From Marinosulfonomonas sp. (GTDB taxonomy: Bacteria > Pseudomonadota > Alphaproteobacteria > Rhodobacterales > Rhodobacteraceae): 13,609 nucleotides of DNA. The DNA is taken from assembly GCA_026989405.1 (NCBI GenBank), contig JALSJL010000349.1:1-13609 (forward strand). Reading direction: 5' to 3'. Positions 1 to 6,850 of this stretch are shown here, piece by piece (positions within the stretch are counted from its first letter, which is position 1; every line of letters begins with the position of its first letter). The translations under genes and the position numbers were made by a program. Under the pieces are notes generated by a model, which did no database searches, had not been told where the DNA came from, and was given only the letters and a program-made list of their open reading frames with translations.

Positions 1-118
1 CGGGCAGAATTGGCAATCAACCAGTTGTTAACCCGGTTTCACTAGTATGTGGGGCCTGAGGTTCTGGCTGCGGTAACGCCGGGGGCAGGCCGATTTCATC
101 TACATTCGAGAAATGACT

Positions 119-137
119 GACAGGGCATTTGCCTGTC
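119..137. repeat. short inverted repeat upstream of the spike-base-like gene
   Basis: GACAGG at 119-124 and CCTGTC at 132-137 are perfect complements with a 7-base spacer. The second arm ends 34 bases before the ATG at 172. No T-run follows, so it is not a convincing intrinsic terminator. It could be an operator half-site pair or a leader hairpin. I found no convincing -35/-10 pair in positions 1-171, and otherwise see nothing recognisable there. Confidence 0.3.
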
Positions 138-171
138 GGCTCTTGCTGTCGGTCCATTGGGAACTCAATAC

Positions 172-432
172 ATGGATCAATTCAAAGACTATCCGACGAC
201 ACTGACCTCACCGGCCTCGAACGCGGTGCCCATCACGCCAAACGACATGACCCCGCTGGCAAATGTCACCCGCGCCATCTACGTTGGCCAGACCGGTGAC
301 GTTTCAGTTGAAATGCAAAATGGCCAGATCGTGACCTTTCAGAATGTTCAGGGCGGCAGCATCCTTGCCTTGCGCACAATGAAAATCCGGCAGACCGGGA
401 CGACCGCGCTTGGCATCATTGCGCTCTGGTAG
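172..432 (+). CDS. spike base protein, RCAP_rcc01079 (GTA head spike)-like
   Basis: Predicted 86-residue protein. From memory it resembles the RCAP_rcc01079 (GhsA) family: an N-terminal F-K-D-Y-P...L-x-S-P-A stretch, then VPITPND, RAIYVGQTGDV, a VTFQNVQGG segment, and a C-terminal TGTTALGIIALW. Family members form the base of fibres or spikes on phage heads or on the Rhodobacter gene transfer agent capsid, where they help bind cell-surface polysaccharide. The frame is also open from a TTG at 157, but I chose the ATG at 172 because GGGA at 159-162 sits about 9 bases upstream of it and family members begin near this point. The protein is short, has no signal peptide or membrane segment, and looks all-beta. 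A terminator follows at 456-485, so it is not co-transcribed with anything downstream. No other phage or GTA gene is visible here. The family match is from recall and needs a profile search. Confidence 0.68.
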   Translation: MDQFKDYPTTLTSPASNAVPITPNDMTPLANVTRAIYVGQTGDVSVEMQNGQIVTFQNVQGGSILALRTMKIRQTGTTALGIIALW

Positions 433-455
433 GGCGGGCAGAACATGAACGTAGG

Positions 456-485
456 AAGGGCGCGGCCAAGACCGCGCCCTTTTTT
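456..485 (+). terminator. intrinsic terminator of the spike-base-like gene
   Basis: GGGCGCGG (458-465) pairs perfectly with CCGCGCCC (472-479) across a 6-base loop, with two further A-T pairs at the base. Six T residues follow at 480-485. This is a textbook rho-independent terminator starting 24 bases after the stop codon at 432. Confidence 0.9.
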
Positions 486-583
486 GTGTCACCCTGCCCC
501 GGGCAAACCCTGCCCGCGATTGGACAGATCAGGTTTTTCGCCTTACATTGGGCTGTGTCCAGAAACGGATTCAGGAGAACCCA

Positions 584-871
584 TTGCCCTTGCCACTTGC
601 CCCCATCGCCGGATTCGCGTTGCGCTATGGTGCGGTTGCGGTGGCAGCCTATGCCGTCTCGCGGCATGTCGACCGCGGGTTTCGCGACCAGCGCGCCGAA
701 GATGCCCTTGACGACCTGAATGAGGGGCTATCGCTGAACCGCGATGGTGATCAGGCCAATGTTTCGGGCCGATACCGCCGAATCATCCGCATCGGGGACA
801 ATGGGCCGGGGATTGAAGTGGATATTTCCGGCTTTGGCCGCGTGAAGTTGCGCCGCGTTTCGCCTGGTTGA
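584..871 (+). CDS. conserved hypothetical small membrane-anchored protein
   Basis: Predicted 95-residue protein starting at a TTG (584-586). AGGAG at 573-577 lies 6 bases upstream, which fixes this start over the in-frame TTG at 548. Residues about 3-24 (LAPIAGFALRYGAVAVAAYA) form one hydrophobic segment, probably an uncleaved anchor. A charged stretch follows (RHVDRGFRDQRAEDALDDL), then a probable beta-rich soluble part ending GFGRVKLRRV. I recall similar short proteins of unknown function in Rhodobacterales and assign no role. It is convergent with the outer-membrane protein gene, whose stop codon is 40 bases away, and no clear terminator lies between them. The TTG start suggests modest expression. 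The gene call rests on the good ribosome binding site and the coherent protein. Confidence 0.72.
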   Translation: MPLPLAPIAGFALRYGAVAVAAYAVSRHVDRGFRDQRAEDALDDLNEGLSLNRDGDQANVSGRYRRIIRIGDNGPGIEVDISGFGRVKLRRVSPG

Positions 872-911
872 AACCGGAAGATATTTGACAAGGGTTGCGC
901 GGCACGAACAG

Positions 912-1571
912 TCAGAAGCCCAGAGTGACACCGATGTTGATGGCATTGCTGAACACATCCGTGCGCCCGGCCCCGCCCCCGGAAAAATCAAAGGAACTCG
1001 CGGCAAAGCTGCCCTTGTATTCGCCAAAGACCGCCCAGTTGCTTTCAAGCGGCAGGCTTGCCCCTGCGATCCACTGCATGGCCGGTCCGCCGATCTGATA
1101 GCCGGAAACCGAGGCGCCGCCAGAATCGCCCTCGACCTGAGGCAAGGAAAGACCGATCCCGGCGCCCACATAAGGGACCATCAGAGCCCGATTCTTCCAC
1201 CGGTGAAACATGTTGACCGTCACCCGGCCAGAGCCTTCGCCGAGTTCCAGCGTGGTCGACTCCTCCGGCGCAAGATCTGTCGTGGCAACCAGAACCGAGG
1301 CCAGGTCAAAATCCAGGCCCAACCCGGATCCGCCATCGCCCCACCAGACGATACGCGCGCCGTAGCGCCCGCCGACATCCCCGAGAACGCCGCCCCAATC
1401 GGTCGTGTATCCCGACGATCCGGCCCCGGACGAACCACCGGAAGCCCCGGAAAAAAGGGTGCCTCCGCCGTAGATGCTCAGTTCTGTCTGGGCACGCGCG
1501 GGCGCGGTTGCGGCCAGAACCAGGGCGCCGATCCAAAAAAATGCCTGCAGCAAAGCAGTGCCTCCAGCCAT
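912..1571 (-). CDS. predicted outer-membrane beta-barrel protein
   Basis: Predicted 219-residue protein. Residues 1-28 form a Sec signal peptide: a short N-terminus, a hydrophobic core (FFWIGALVLAATA) and a PARA|Q cleavage site. The mature part alternates Gly-rich linkers with amphipathic strands (YGARIVWWGD, VTVNMFHRWKN, WAVFGEYKGSF) and ends in aromatic Phe (INIGVTLGF*), the C-terminal signature recognised by the BAM machinery. Length and strand pattern suit a small, roughly 8-stranded barrel of the OmpA/Omp25-like type. A Gly/Ser-rich stretch follows the first strand. The frame stays open far upstream to 2762, but that extension runs antisense through petA. The ATG at 1571 directly precedes the signal peptide, so I chose it. 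Its ribosome binding site is poor (GC-rich, no clear GGAG). It is divergent from petA. Substrate and function cannot be read from the sequence. Confidence 0.75.
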   Translation of the reverse strand: MAGGTALLQAFFWIGALVLAATAPARAQTELSIYGGGTLFSGASGGSSGAGSSGYTTDWGGVLGDVGGRYGARIVWWGDGGSGLGLDFDLASVLVATTDLAPEESTTLELGEGSGRVTVNMFHRWKNRALMVPYVGAGIGLSLPQVEGDSGGASVSGYQIGGPAMQWIAGASLPLESNWAVFGEYKGSFAASSFDFSGGGAGRTDVFSNAINIGVTLGF

Positions 1572-1853
1572 GTGGCCGCCCCCGCCGGAAAAGTTAGCAA
1601 TTCCGGACCAATGTGCAATTAATTTGGTTAAATCTCTGTTATCGGCGCTCTCCCGCCGATGGTTCGGCACAAATGCCACACCCTGGCGGATTTTGCGTTC
1701 GGGCAACAAAGCCACCTGGTCGTTCAGGCTGCGCCCGATTGTCCGCTGGACGCGGGCCAAAGGCCCGGTTAAAAGCCCATCCTGACGGCTGCGGGCAACT
1801 GCGGCCAAGGGATTTATGCCGGCACCATCCGGCCCGAAAATGGAGAAATGCTC
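1572..1853. other. divergent intergenic region between the beta-barrel gene and petA
   Basis: These 282 bases must hold promoters for both genes. An AT-rich patch lies at about 1608-1642. On the minus strand TTGCAC (1613-1618 region), 16 bases and then TAACTT is a possible but weak promoter for the barrel gene. A perfect 6-bp hairpin with an AAA loop occurs at 1753-1767 (CGGGCC/GGCCCG) without a T-run, perhaps in the petA leader. I found no canonical FNR-type TTGAT-N4-ATCAA site and no convincing sigma70 pair for petA. Open frames crossing the region do not look like real proteins. Confidence 0.4.
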
Positions 1854-2417
1854 GTGTCCCACGCTGATGAACACGCAGGCACACGCCGCGACTTTCTGTA
1901 CTACGCGACCGCAGCAACGGGAACGGTGGCGACCGGCGCAGCCGTCTGGCCGCTGATCAACCAGATGAACCCCTCGGCCGACGTGCAGGCCCTGTCCTCG
2001 ATCCGAGTTGACATATCGGGCGTTGAAGAAGGCACACAACTGACCGTGAAGTGGCGCGGAAAACCGGTTTTCATCCGCCGCCGCACGCCGGAAGAAATTG
2101 AAGCCGCCCGCTCGGTCAAACTGGATGAACTTGTCGATCCGAAGGCCGAGAACGCCAACCTTGACGAAGATGCCCCCGCCACCGACGAGAATCGCGCGTT
2201 GGACGAAAACGGCGAGTGGCTGGTGATGATCGGCGTGTGCACCCACCTGGGCTGCGTTCCGATCGGCAATGGCTCGGGCGATTTTGGCGGCTGGTTCTGC
2301 CCCTGCCACGGCTCGCACTACGACACGGCCGGACGCATTCGCAAGGGGCCGGCCCCGCGCAACCTCGACATTCCGCTCACGCGGTTTGACGACGAAAACA
2401 CAATCATTCTCGGATAA
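1854..2417 (+). CDS. petA: ubiquinol-cytochrome c reductase Rieske iron-sulfur subunit
   Basis: The 187-residue Rieske [2Fe-2S] protein of cytochrome bc1. It takes the first electron from quinol at the Qo site and passes it to cytochrome c1. The N-terminus carries a twin-arginine RRDFLYYATAATG motif (residues 11-23) leading into the single membrane anchor, as expected for Tat-inserted Rieske proteins. The cluster-binding boxes are CTHLGC (129-134) and CPCHGSH (149-155): ligands Cys129, His131, Cys149, His152, with Cys134-Cys151 as the stabilising disulfide. This numbering agrees with R. sphaeroides as I remember it and supports the GTG start at 1854. GGAG (1842-1845) lies 8 bases before that GTG, whereas the ATG at 1848 would be only 2 bases from it. 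An acidic insert (about residues 91-118) precedes the cluster domain, as in other rhodobacterial homologues. It is first in petABC, 12 bases before petB. Confidence 0.97.
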   Translation: MSHADEHAGTRRDFLYYATAATGTVATGAAVWPLINQMNPSADVQALSSIRVDISGVEEGTQLTVKWRGKPVFIRRRTPEEIEAARSVKLDELVDPKAENANLDEDAPATDENRALDENGEWLVMIGVCTHLGCVPIGNGSGDFGGWFCPCHGSHYDTAGRIRKGPAPRNLDIPLTRFDDENTIILG

Positions 2418-2429
2418 GGGAACGAAAGA

Positions 2430-3752
2430 ATGTCTGGAATTCCTCACGACGAATATGAACCCAAATCCGGGTTTGAAAAATGGCTCCATGAGCGCCTGCC
2501 GATTGTCGAGCTGGTCTACAACACGTTCATGTTCCCCACCCCCAAGAACCTGAACTGGTGGTGGATCTGGGGGATTGTTCTGGCTTTCGCCCTGGTGCTG
2601 CAGATCGTGACCGGTATCGTGTTGGCGATGCACTACACGCCGCATGTCGATCTGGCCTTTGCCTCGATCGAGCACATCATGCGCAACGTCAACGGCGGCG
2701 CGGTGCTGCGTTACGTCCACATGAACGGTGCTTCTCTGTTCTTCTTCGCGGTCTATATCCACATCTTCCGCGGGCTGTTCTATGGCTCATACAAGGCCCC
2801 GCGCGAGGTCACATGGATCATCGGCATGCTGATCTACCTGGCGATGATGGCAACCGGCTTCATGGGCTACGTTCTGCCCTGGGGGCAGATGTCGTTCTGG
2901 GGTGCAACCGTGATCACCGGCCTCTTTGGCGCCATCCCCTTTGTGGGCGACGCGCTGCAGACCTGGTTGCTGGGCGGCCCGGCGGTGGGCAATCCGACGC
3001 TGAACCGCTTCTTCTCGCTGCACTACCTGCTGCCGTTCATCATCGCGGCACTTGTGGTCGTCCATATCTGGGCCTTCCACACGACCGGCAACAACAACCC
3101 GACCGGGGTTGAAGTGCGCCGCAAGTCGAAAGAAGAGGTCAAGAAGGACACCCTGCCGTTCTGGCCCTACTTCGTGATCAAGGACGTGTTTGCACTGGCC
3201 GTGATCCTGGTGGTGTTCTTCGCGGTCGTGGGTTTCATGCCCAACTACCTTGGCCACCCCGACAACTATATCGAGGCCAACCCGCTGGCGACGCCCGCCC
3301 ATATCGTGCCCGAATGGTACTTCCTGCCCTTCTACGCGATCCTGCGGGCCTTCACGGCCGATGTCTGGGTCGTCCAGATTGCCAGCTTCATCACAGGCGG
3401 CATCGTCGATGCCAAGTTCTTCGGCGTGTTGGCGATGTTCGGTGCCATCCTGGTCATGGCGCTGGTGCCCTGGCTTGATACGTCGCGGGTGCGCTCGGGC
3501 AAGTATCGCCCGATGTTCAAATGGTGGTTCCGCCTGCTGGTGCTCGACTTCATCATCCTGATGTGGCTGGGCGCGCAGCCGGCCGAGCCGCCCTATTCCG
3601 ACTGGGCGCTGATCGCCACGGCCTACTGGTTCGGCTATTTCCTGATCATCCTGCCACTGCTGGGCGTGATCGAGAAACCGGCGAAAATGCCCGAAACCAT
3701 CGAGGAAGATTTCCTCGCCCATTATCCCGACGCCAAGACGCCGGCAGAGTGA
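2430..3752 (+). CDS. petB: cytochrome b subunit of the bc1 complex
   Basis: The 440-residue cytochrome b, the membrane core of bc1 that carries hemes bL and bH and the Qo and Qi quinone sites. The four heme ligands are His97, His111, His198 and His212, at the positions I know from R. sphaeroides. The Qo-site PEWY motif is at 294-297. Hydrophobic segments fit the usual eight transmembrane helices: a first block near 46-66, paired His-bearing helices B and D, and the C-terminal E-H helices to about 423. The Gly-rich GFMGYVLPWGQMSFWGATVI region (143-162) is the conserved helix C/cd stretch lining Qo. AAGGG upstream gives a reasonable ribosome binding site. The gene is 12 bases after petA and 17 before petC, so the three are almost certainly co-transcribed. 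No residue typical of inhibitor resistance was specifically assessed. Confidence 0.98.
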   Translation: MSGIPHDEYEPKSGFEKWLHERLPIVELVYNTFMFPTPKNLNWWWIWGIVLAFALVLQIVTGIVLAMHYTPHVDLAFASIEHIMRNVNGGAVLRYVHMNGASLFFFAVYIHIFRGLFYGSYKAPREVTWIIGMLIYLAMMATGFMGYVLPWGQMSFWGATVITGLFGAIPFVGDALQTWLLGGPAVGNPTLNRFFSLHYLLPFIIAALVVVHIWAFHTTGNNNPTGVEVRRKSKEEVKKDTLPFWPYFVIKDVFALAVILVVFFAVVGFMPNYLGHPDNYIEANPLATPAHIVPEWYFLPFYAILRAFTADVWVVQIASFITGGIVDAKFFGVLAMFGAILVMALVPWLDTSRVRSGKYRPMFKWWFRLLVLDFIILMWLGAQPAEPPYSDWALIATAYWFGYFLIILPLLGVIEKPAKMPETIEEDFLAHYPDAKTPAE

Positions 3753-3769
3753 AAGAGGATCGCAAGACA

Positions 3770-4549
3770 ATGATCAGAACATTCGTACTTTCCGCTCTTT
3801 CGGCGCTGGCGCTTACGGCCGGCGGGGCGATGGCCTCAGAATCCGAGGGCCACGTCGAAGACATCGCCTTCAGTTTCGAAGGGCCATTCGGTGTCTGGGA
3901 CAAGGCGCAACTGCAGCGCGGTCTCCAAGTCTATACCGAGGTCTGTTCGGCCTGCCACGGCATGAAATACGTGCCGCTGCGCGACCTGACGGACCTTGGA
4001 TATACCGACGCCGAAGTGCGGGCCTACGCCGCCCAGTTTGAAATCTACGACCCCGAACTGGATGACACCCGCCCACGCACCCCGGTGGATCATTTTCCGG
4101 AGTCGAACCTGGAAAACGCGCCCGATCTTTCGCTGATGGCGAAAAAGCGGGCCGGCTTCCACGGCCCCTACGGCACCGGGTTGAACCAGTTGTTCAAGGG
4201 CATTGGCGGCCCGGAATACATCGTGTCCATTCTCACCGGCTACACGGGCGAGGAAAAAGAGCAGGCGGGCACCACATTCTATGAAAATGTGAACTTCCCC
4301 GGTGGCTGGATCGCCATGGCGCAGCCGCTGTTTGGCGAAGACGTGGAATTTGCCGACGGCAGCCCGAACGATCTGCATAACGAAGCCGAAGACGTTGCTG
4401 CCTTCCTGATGTGGGCCGCCGAGCCCAAGCTGATGGTGCGCAAGTATGTGGGCTTCATGGCCGTGTTCTTCCTGACCATTCTGGCGGTGCTGCTGTATCT
4501 GACCAACAAGCGCATCTGGCGCCCGATCAAGCACCCGAACGACGCCTGA
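3770..4549 (+). CDS. petC: cytochrome c1 subunit of the bc1 complex
   Basis: The 259-residue cytochrome c1, which receives electrons from the Rieske protein and passes them to periplasmic cytochrome c. A Sec signal peptide (residues 1-22, ending AMA) is followed by the heme-attachment motif CSACH at 59-63. The likely axial Met is Met183 in WIAMAQPL. One C-terminal helix (about 227-244, YVGFMAVFFLTILAVLLYL) anchors the periplasmic domain, followed by a basic cytoplasmic tail. The only cysteines are the two heme-binding ones, so the extra disulfide known in Rhodobacter cytochrome c1 is absent. The start ATG at 3770 precedes the signal peptide; AGAGG at 3754-3758 is a rather distant ribosome binding site (11-base spacer). 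It is last in petABC and ends just before a strong terminator. Confidence 0.97.
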   Translation: MIRTFVLSALSALALTAGGAMASESEGHVEDIAFSFEGPFGVWDKAQLQRGLQVYTEVCSACHGMKYVPLRDLTDLGYTDAEVRAYAAQFEIYDPELDDTRPRTPVDHFPESNLENAPDLSLMAKKRAGFHGPYGTGLNQLFKGIGGPEYIVSILTGYTGEEKEQAGTTFYENVNFPGGWIAMAQPLFGEDVEFADGSPNDLHNEAEDVAAFLMWAAEPKLMVRKYVGFMAVFFLTILAVLLYLTNKRIWRPIKHPNDA

Positions 4550-4571
4550 TCAGGCCCACCAGAGCTTTCGC

Positions 4572-4601
4572 AAACGCGCCCTCAGGGGCGCGTTTTTCTT
4601 T
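4572..4601 (+). terminator. intrinsic terminator of petABC, overlapping the thiQ 3' end
   Basis: ACGCGCCC (4574-4581) pairs with GGGCGCGT (4586-4593) around a TCAG loop, extended by flanking A-T pairs. TTTTT then C and TTT follow at 4593-4601. On the plus strand this is a strong terminator for petABC. The minus-strand gene thiQ stops at 4582-4584, inside the loop, so the hairpin also sits at the end of the thi transcript, although only three T residues follow in that direction. Confidence 0.88.
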
Positions 4602-5292
4602 CGCCCAGATAGGCCCGCAGCGCCGCCGGCGGCGCGGCCAGCAACTGCCCGGTCGGCACCGGCGCAAAGACCTGCCCCTCATCCACGAAGATCACCTGTT
4701 CGGCCACCTGCTCGGCATCCGCCGGGTCATGCGTCACCATCAGCACCGTGGCCTGCGTGTCTCGGGCCAGCTCGGCCACCAGGTCAAGCATTTCGCGCCG
4801 CAAGGCCGGCCCGAGCGCCGCAAACGGCTCATCGAGCAGCAACAGCGGTTTGCGTCGCACCAGCACCCGGGCCAGCACCACGCGGCTTTGCTGCCCGCCC
4901 GAAAGCTCGGCGGGCCGGCGCTCTTCCATGCCCGACAGGCCGACCCGTGCAAGGGCTGCGCGAATCGCCCGGTCCTGCGCCGCATCCACCTTCATCGAGG
5001 GCCGCAGCCCGATCGCCACGTTCTGCCAGGCGCTCAGATGCCCGAACAGGTTGTTGTCCTGAAACACCATCGTGATCGGGCGTGCGCCCGGGGCCAGCGG
5101 AGTCAGATCGCGCCCCTGCCACAGCACCCGCCCGGACCGTGGGGCGATGAACCCGGAAATGGTGCTCAACAGGGTCGATTTTCCACCGCCGGACGGGCCG
5201 ATCACGGCACAGAAGGTGCCGGGCTCGACCGACAGGTCGGCGCGCAGTTCAAACCCGCCCTGTTCGACGTCCAGCGCCTCAAGTCGCAGCAT
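4582..5292 (-). CDS. thiQ: thiamine ABC transporter ATP-binding protein
   Basis: A 236-residue ABC ATPase that powers thiamine/TPP import with ThiP and ThiB. Motifs in order: Walker A GPSGGGKST (32-40), Q-loop Gln78 in VFQDNNLFGHL, signature LSGGQ (130-134), Walker B LLLLDE (150-155) and H-loop His188 in MVTHD. The VFQDNNLF and LSxWQNVAIGL stretches are typical of ThiQ. The D-loop reads AALG instead of the usual SALD, placing Gly161 where Asp is normal; I recall this as common in alphaproteobacterial ThiQ. The length is normal for the family. It is third in thiBPQ: its ATG at 5292 overlaps the end of thiP by 14 bases, suggesting translational coupling. Its stop lies in the petC terminator loop. 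Substrate assignment rests mainly on the riboswitch and the ThiB neighbour. Confidence 0.94.
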   Translation of the reverse strand: MLRLEALDVEQGGFELRADLSVEPGTFCAVIGPSGGGKSTLLSTISGFIAPRSGRVLWQGRDLTPLAPGARPITMVFQDNNLFGHLSAWQNVAIGLRPSMKVDAAQDRAIRAALARVGLSGMEERRPAELSGGQQSRVVLARVLVRRKPLLLLDEPFAALGPALRREMLDLVAELARDTQATVLMVTHDPADAEQVAEQVIFVDEGQVFAPVPTGQLLAAPPAALRAYLGERKTRP

Positions 5293-6850
5293 TCATCCGC
5301 CCCCCGCGATCAAACAGCCAGAACAGCCCCAGAGACAGGCCCAGCAACAACAGCGCCGCCCCCGCCGCGGCCTCCATCCGGTAGGTCGCCATCAGGCGAT
5401 ACAGCTGCAATGGCAGCGTTGCCTCTCCCGGTGCGGCGAAAAGAGCGATCACGCCCAGATCGCCCATCGACATCGCCGCCGCCAGCCCAGCGGCAAACCC
5501 CAGCGGGCGCCTCAGCCGGGGCAACAGCACGTGGCGTAAACGCGGCCAGCCGGTCAGCGCCAGACTGTCGGCGAGCCTTCCGAACTGTCGTTCGGTCCGG
5601 GCCACGGCCGGCACCAGTATCCGCAAGGCAAAAGGCAACGCCATCACCGCGTTGACCAGCGCGGTCAGGGGCAGGGCCAGGCGGGTCGGGTCAACCATGG
5701 GGAACAGAACGATGAACAGCCCGGTGCCGATCACCAGGGGCGACGCGGCGATTGCCAGGTATCCGACGGTTTCCAGCACCCCGGCCAGCCGCCGCCCGCG
5801 CAGGGTTTCGATTGCCAGCGCCATCGACAGGCTCAGCCCCACCGCCAGCACCGTTGACCCCAACGCCACCAGAACCGAGCGCCCGGCCGCAGCAATGACC
5901 GGCGCGGACAGGCTTGCCAGCCCCGGCAGGCCACGCAGCACGATCATCGAAAGCGGGGCCAGCAGGAACGCTCCGGCCAGTCCGATCCAGACCGCATCGG
6001 CCGCGCGTTGCCGCCCGCCGGCGGCATCCCAGCGCTGCACCGGCCGGTCCAGCCCCGCCGTGTGCGCAAGCGGCACCCGCAGCCGGAGCATCGCCAGCGC
6101 CGCGGCCGCACAGATCGCGAATTGCACCAACGCCAGAAGCGCCGCCTTGCCAAGATCGAACTCGAACCGGAAGGCCTGATAGATCGCCAGTTCGATCGTC
6201 GTGGCCTTCGGCCCGCCCCCCAGCGCCAGGGCAACGGCGAAACTGGTGATGCAGATCACGAAAATCACCATGAAGGCGCCCGGCAGCACGTCGCGCAGCA
6301 TCGGGCGTTCCAGAACGCGCGCCACATCGCGCGCGTCAAACCCCAGCGTTGCGGCCAGCCGAAACTGTTCCGAAGGGATCGCCAGCCAGGCTTGCAAGAT
6401 CAGCCGGGTGGCCAGCGGCAGGTTGAAAAACACATGCGCCAGCACAACGCCGTGCAGCCCGTATATTTGCACGGGCGGCAAGCCGAACCAGCCCAATACG
6501 TCACTGATCAGGCCATTTCGGCCAAAAACGGCCAGCAGGCCCAGCACCGCGACGATCGTGGGCAGGATGAACGGTGCCCCCAGCAGGCTGATCAGCAGCC
6601 CGCGCCCGGCAAAGCGCCGGCGCGCCAGCCCGCGTGCCACCGGCACCGCCAGCGTGACGCTGATCAGCGCCGACAGCAGTGCCTGCCAAAGCGTGAATCG
6701 CAACGCCGCCCAGTCGGCGGCCGCAAACCGGCCAGGGCTTTCGGCCCGCAGAGCCACCGCCGCAAGGCTGCCCAGCGTCAGGGCCACGACAAGCGCCGCC
6801 GCCCCGATGCCGGGCCAGGCCCGCGTTACCGGCTGAGCGCGTTCAGCCAT
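5279..6850 (-). CDS. thiP: thiamine ABC transporter permease
   Basis: A 523-residue permease with two fused inner-membrane domains, as usual for ThiP, forming the thiamine channel. Each half carries the cytoplasmic EAA-type coupling loop that contacts the ATPase: RLAATLGFDARDVARVLERP at about 164-183, and RLADSLALTGWPRLRHVLLP at about 425-444. About twelve hydrophobic segments are visible, and a polar linker near 262-284 separates the halves. FNLPLATRLI (142-151) is a recognisable ThiP stretch. The ATG at 6850 overlaps the 3' end of thiB by 25 bases and the stop overlaps thiQ by 14, so the three genes are tightly coupled. Expression depends on the TPP riboswitch upstream of thiB. No truncation or frameshift is seen. 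Confidence 0.94.
   Translation of the reverse strand: MAERAQPVTRAWPGIGAAALVVALTLGSLAAVALRAESPGRFAAADWAALRFTLWQALLSALISVTLAVPVARGLARRRFAGRGLLISLLGAPFILPTIVAVLGLLAVFGRNGLISDVLGWFGLPPVQIYGLHGVVLAHVFFNLPLATRLILQAWLAIPSEQFRLAATLGFDARDVARVLERPMLRDVLPGAFMVIFVICITSFAVALALGGGPKATTIELAIYQAFRFEFDLGKAALLALVQFAICAAAALAMLRLRVPLAHTAGLDRPVQRWDAAGGRQRAADAVWIGLAGAFLLAPLSMIVLRGLPGLASLSAPVIAAAGRSVLVALGSTVLAVGLSLSMALAIETLRGRRLAGVLETVGYLAIAASPLVIGTGLFIVLFPMVDPTRLALPLTALVNAVMALPFALRILVPAVARTERQFGRLADSLALTGWPRLRHVLLPRLRRPLGFAAGLAAAMSMGDLGVIALFAAPGEATLPLQLYRLMATYRMEAAAGAALLLLGLSLGLFWLFDRGGRMNAAT

Noticed and set aside
1690..1715. TTGC-N6-GCAA as an FNR-type site upstream of petA
   Set aside because: It lacks the TTGAT/ATCAA half-sites and the 4-base spacer of FNR/FnrL boxes; a short inverted repeat of this kind is expected by chance.
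1572..2762. Minus-strand extension of the beta-barrel reading frame to 616 residues
   Set aside because: The extension runs antisense through petA and into petB, has no family-like content, and a signal peptide starts cleanly at 1571. Long open antisense frames are common in GC-rich coding DNA.
2787..3770. Minus-strand open frame of 327 residues opposite petB
   Set aside because: It is rich in His, Gln, Arg and Asp, as expected for the shadow of a hydrophobic protein gene, has no recognisable motif, and sits fully opposite petB.
4411..5655. Plus-strand open frame of 414 residues opposite thiQ and thiP
   Set aside because: Arg/Pro/Gln/Ala-rich shadow sequence opposite well-supported ABC transporter genes.
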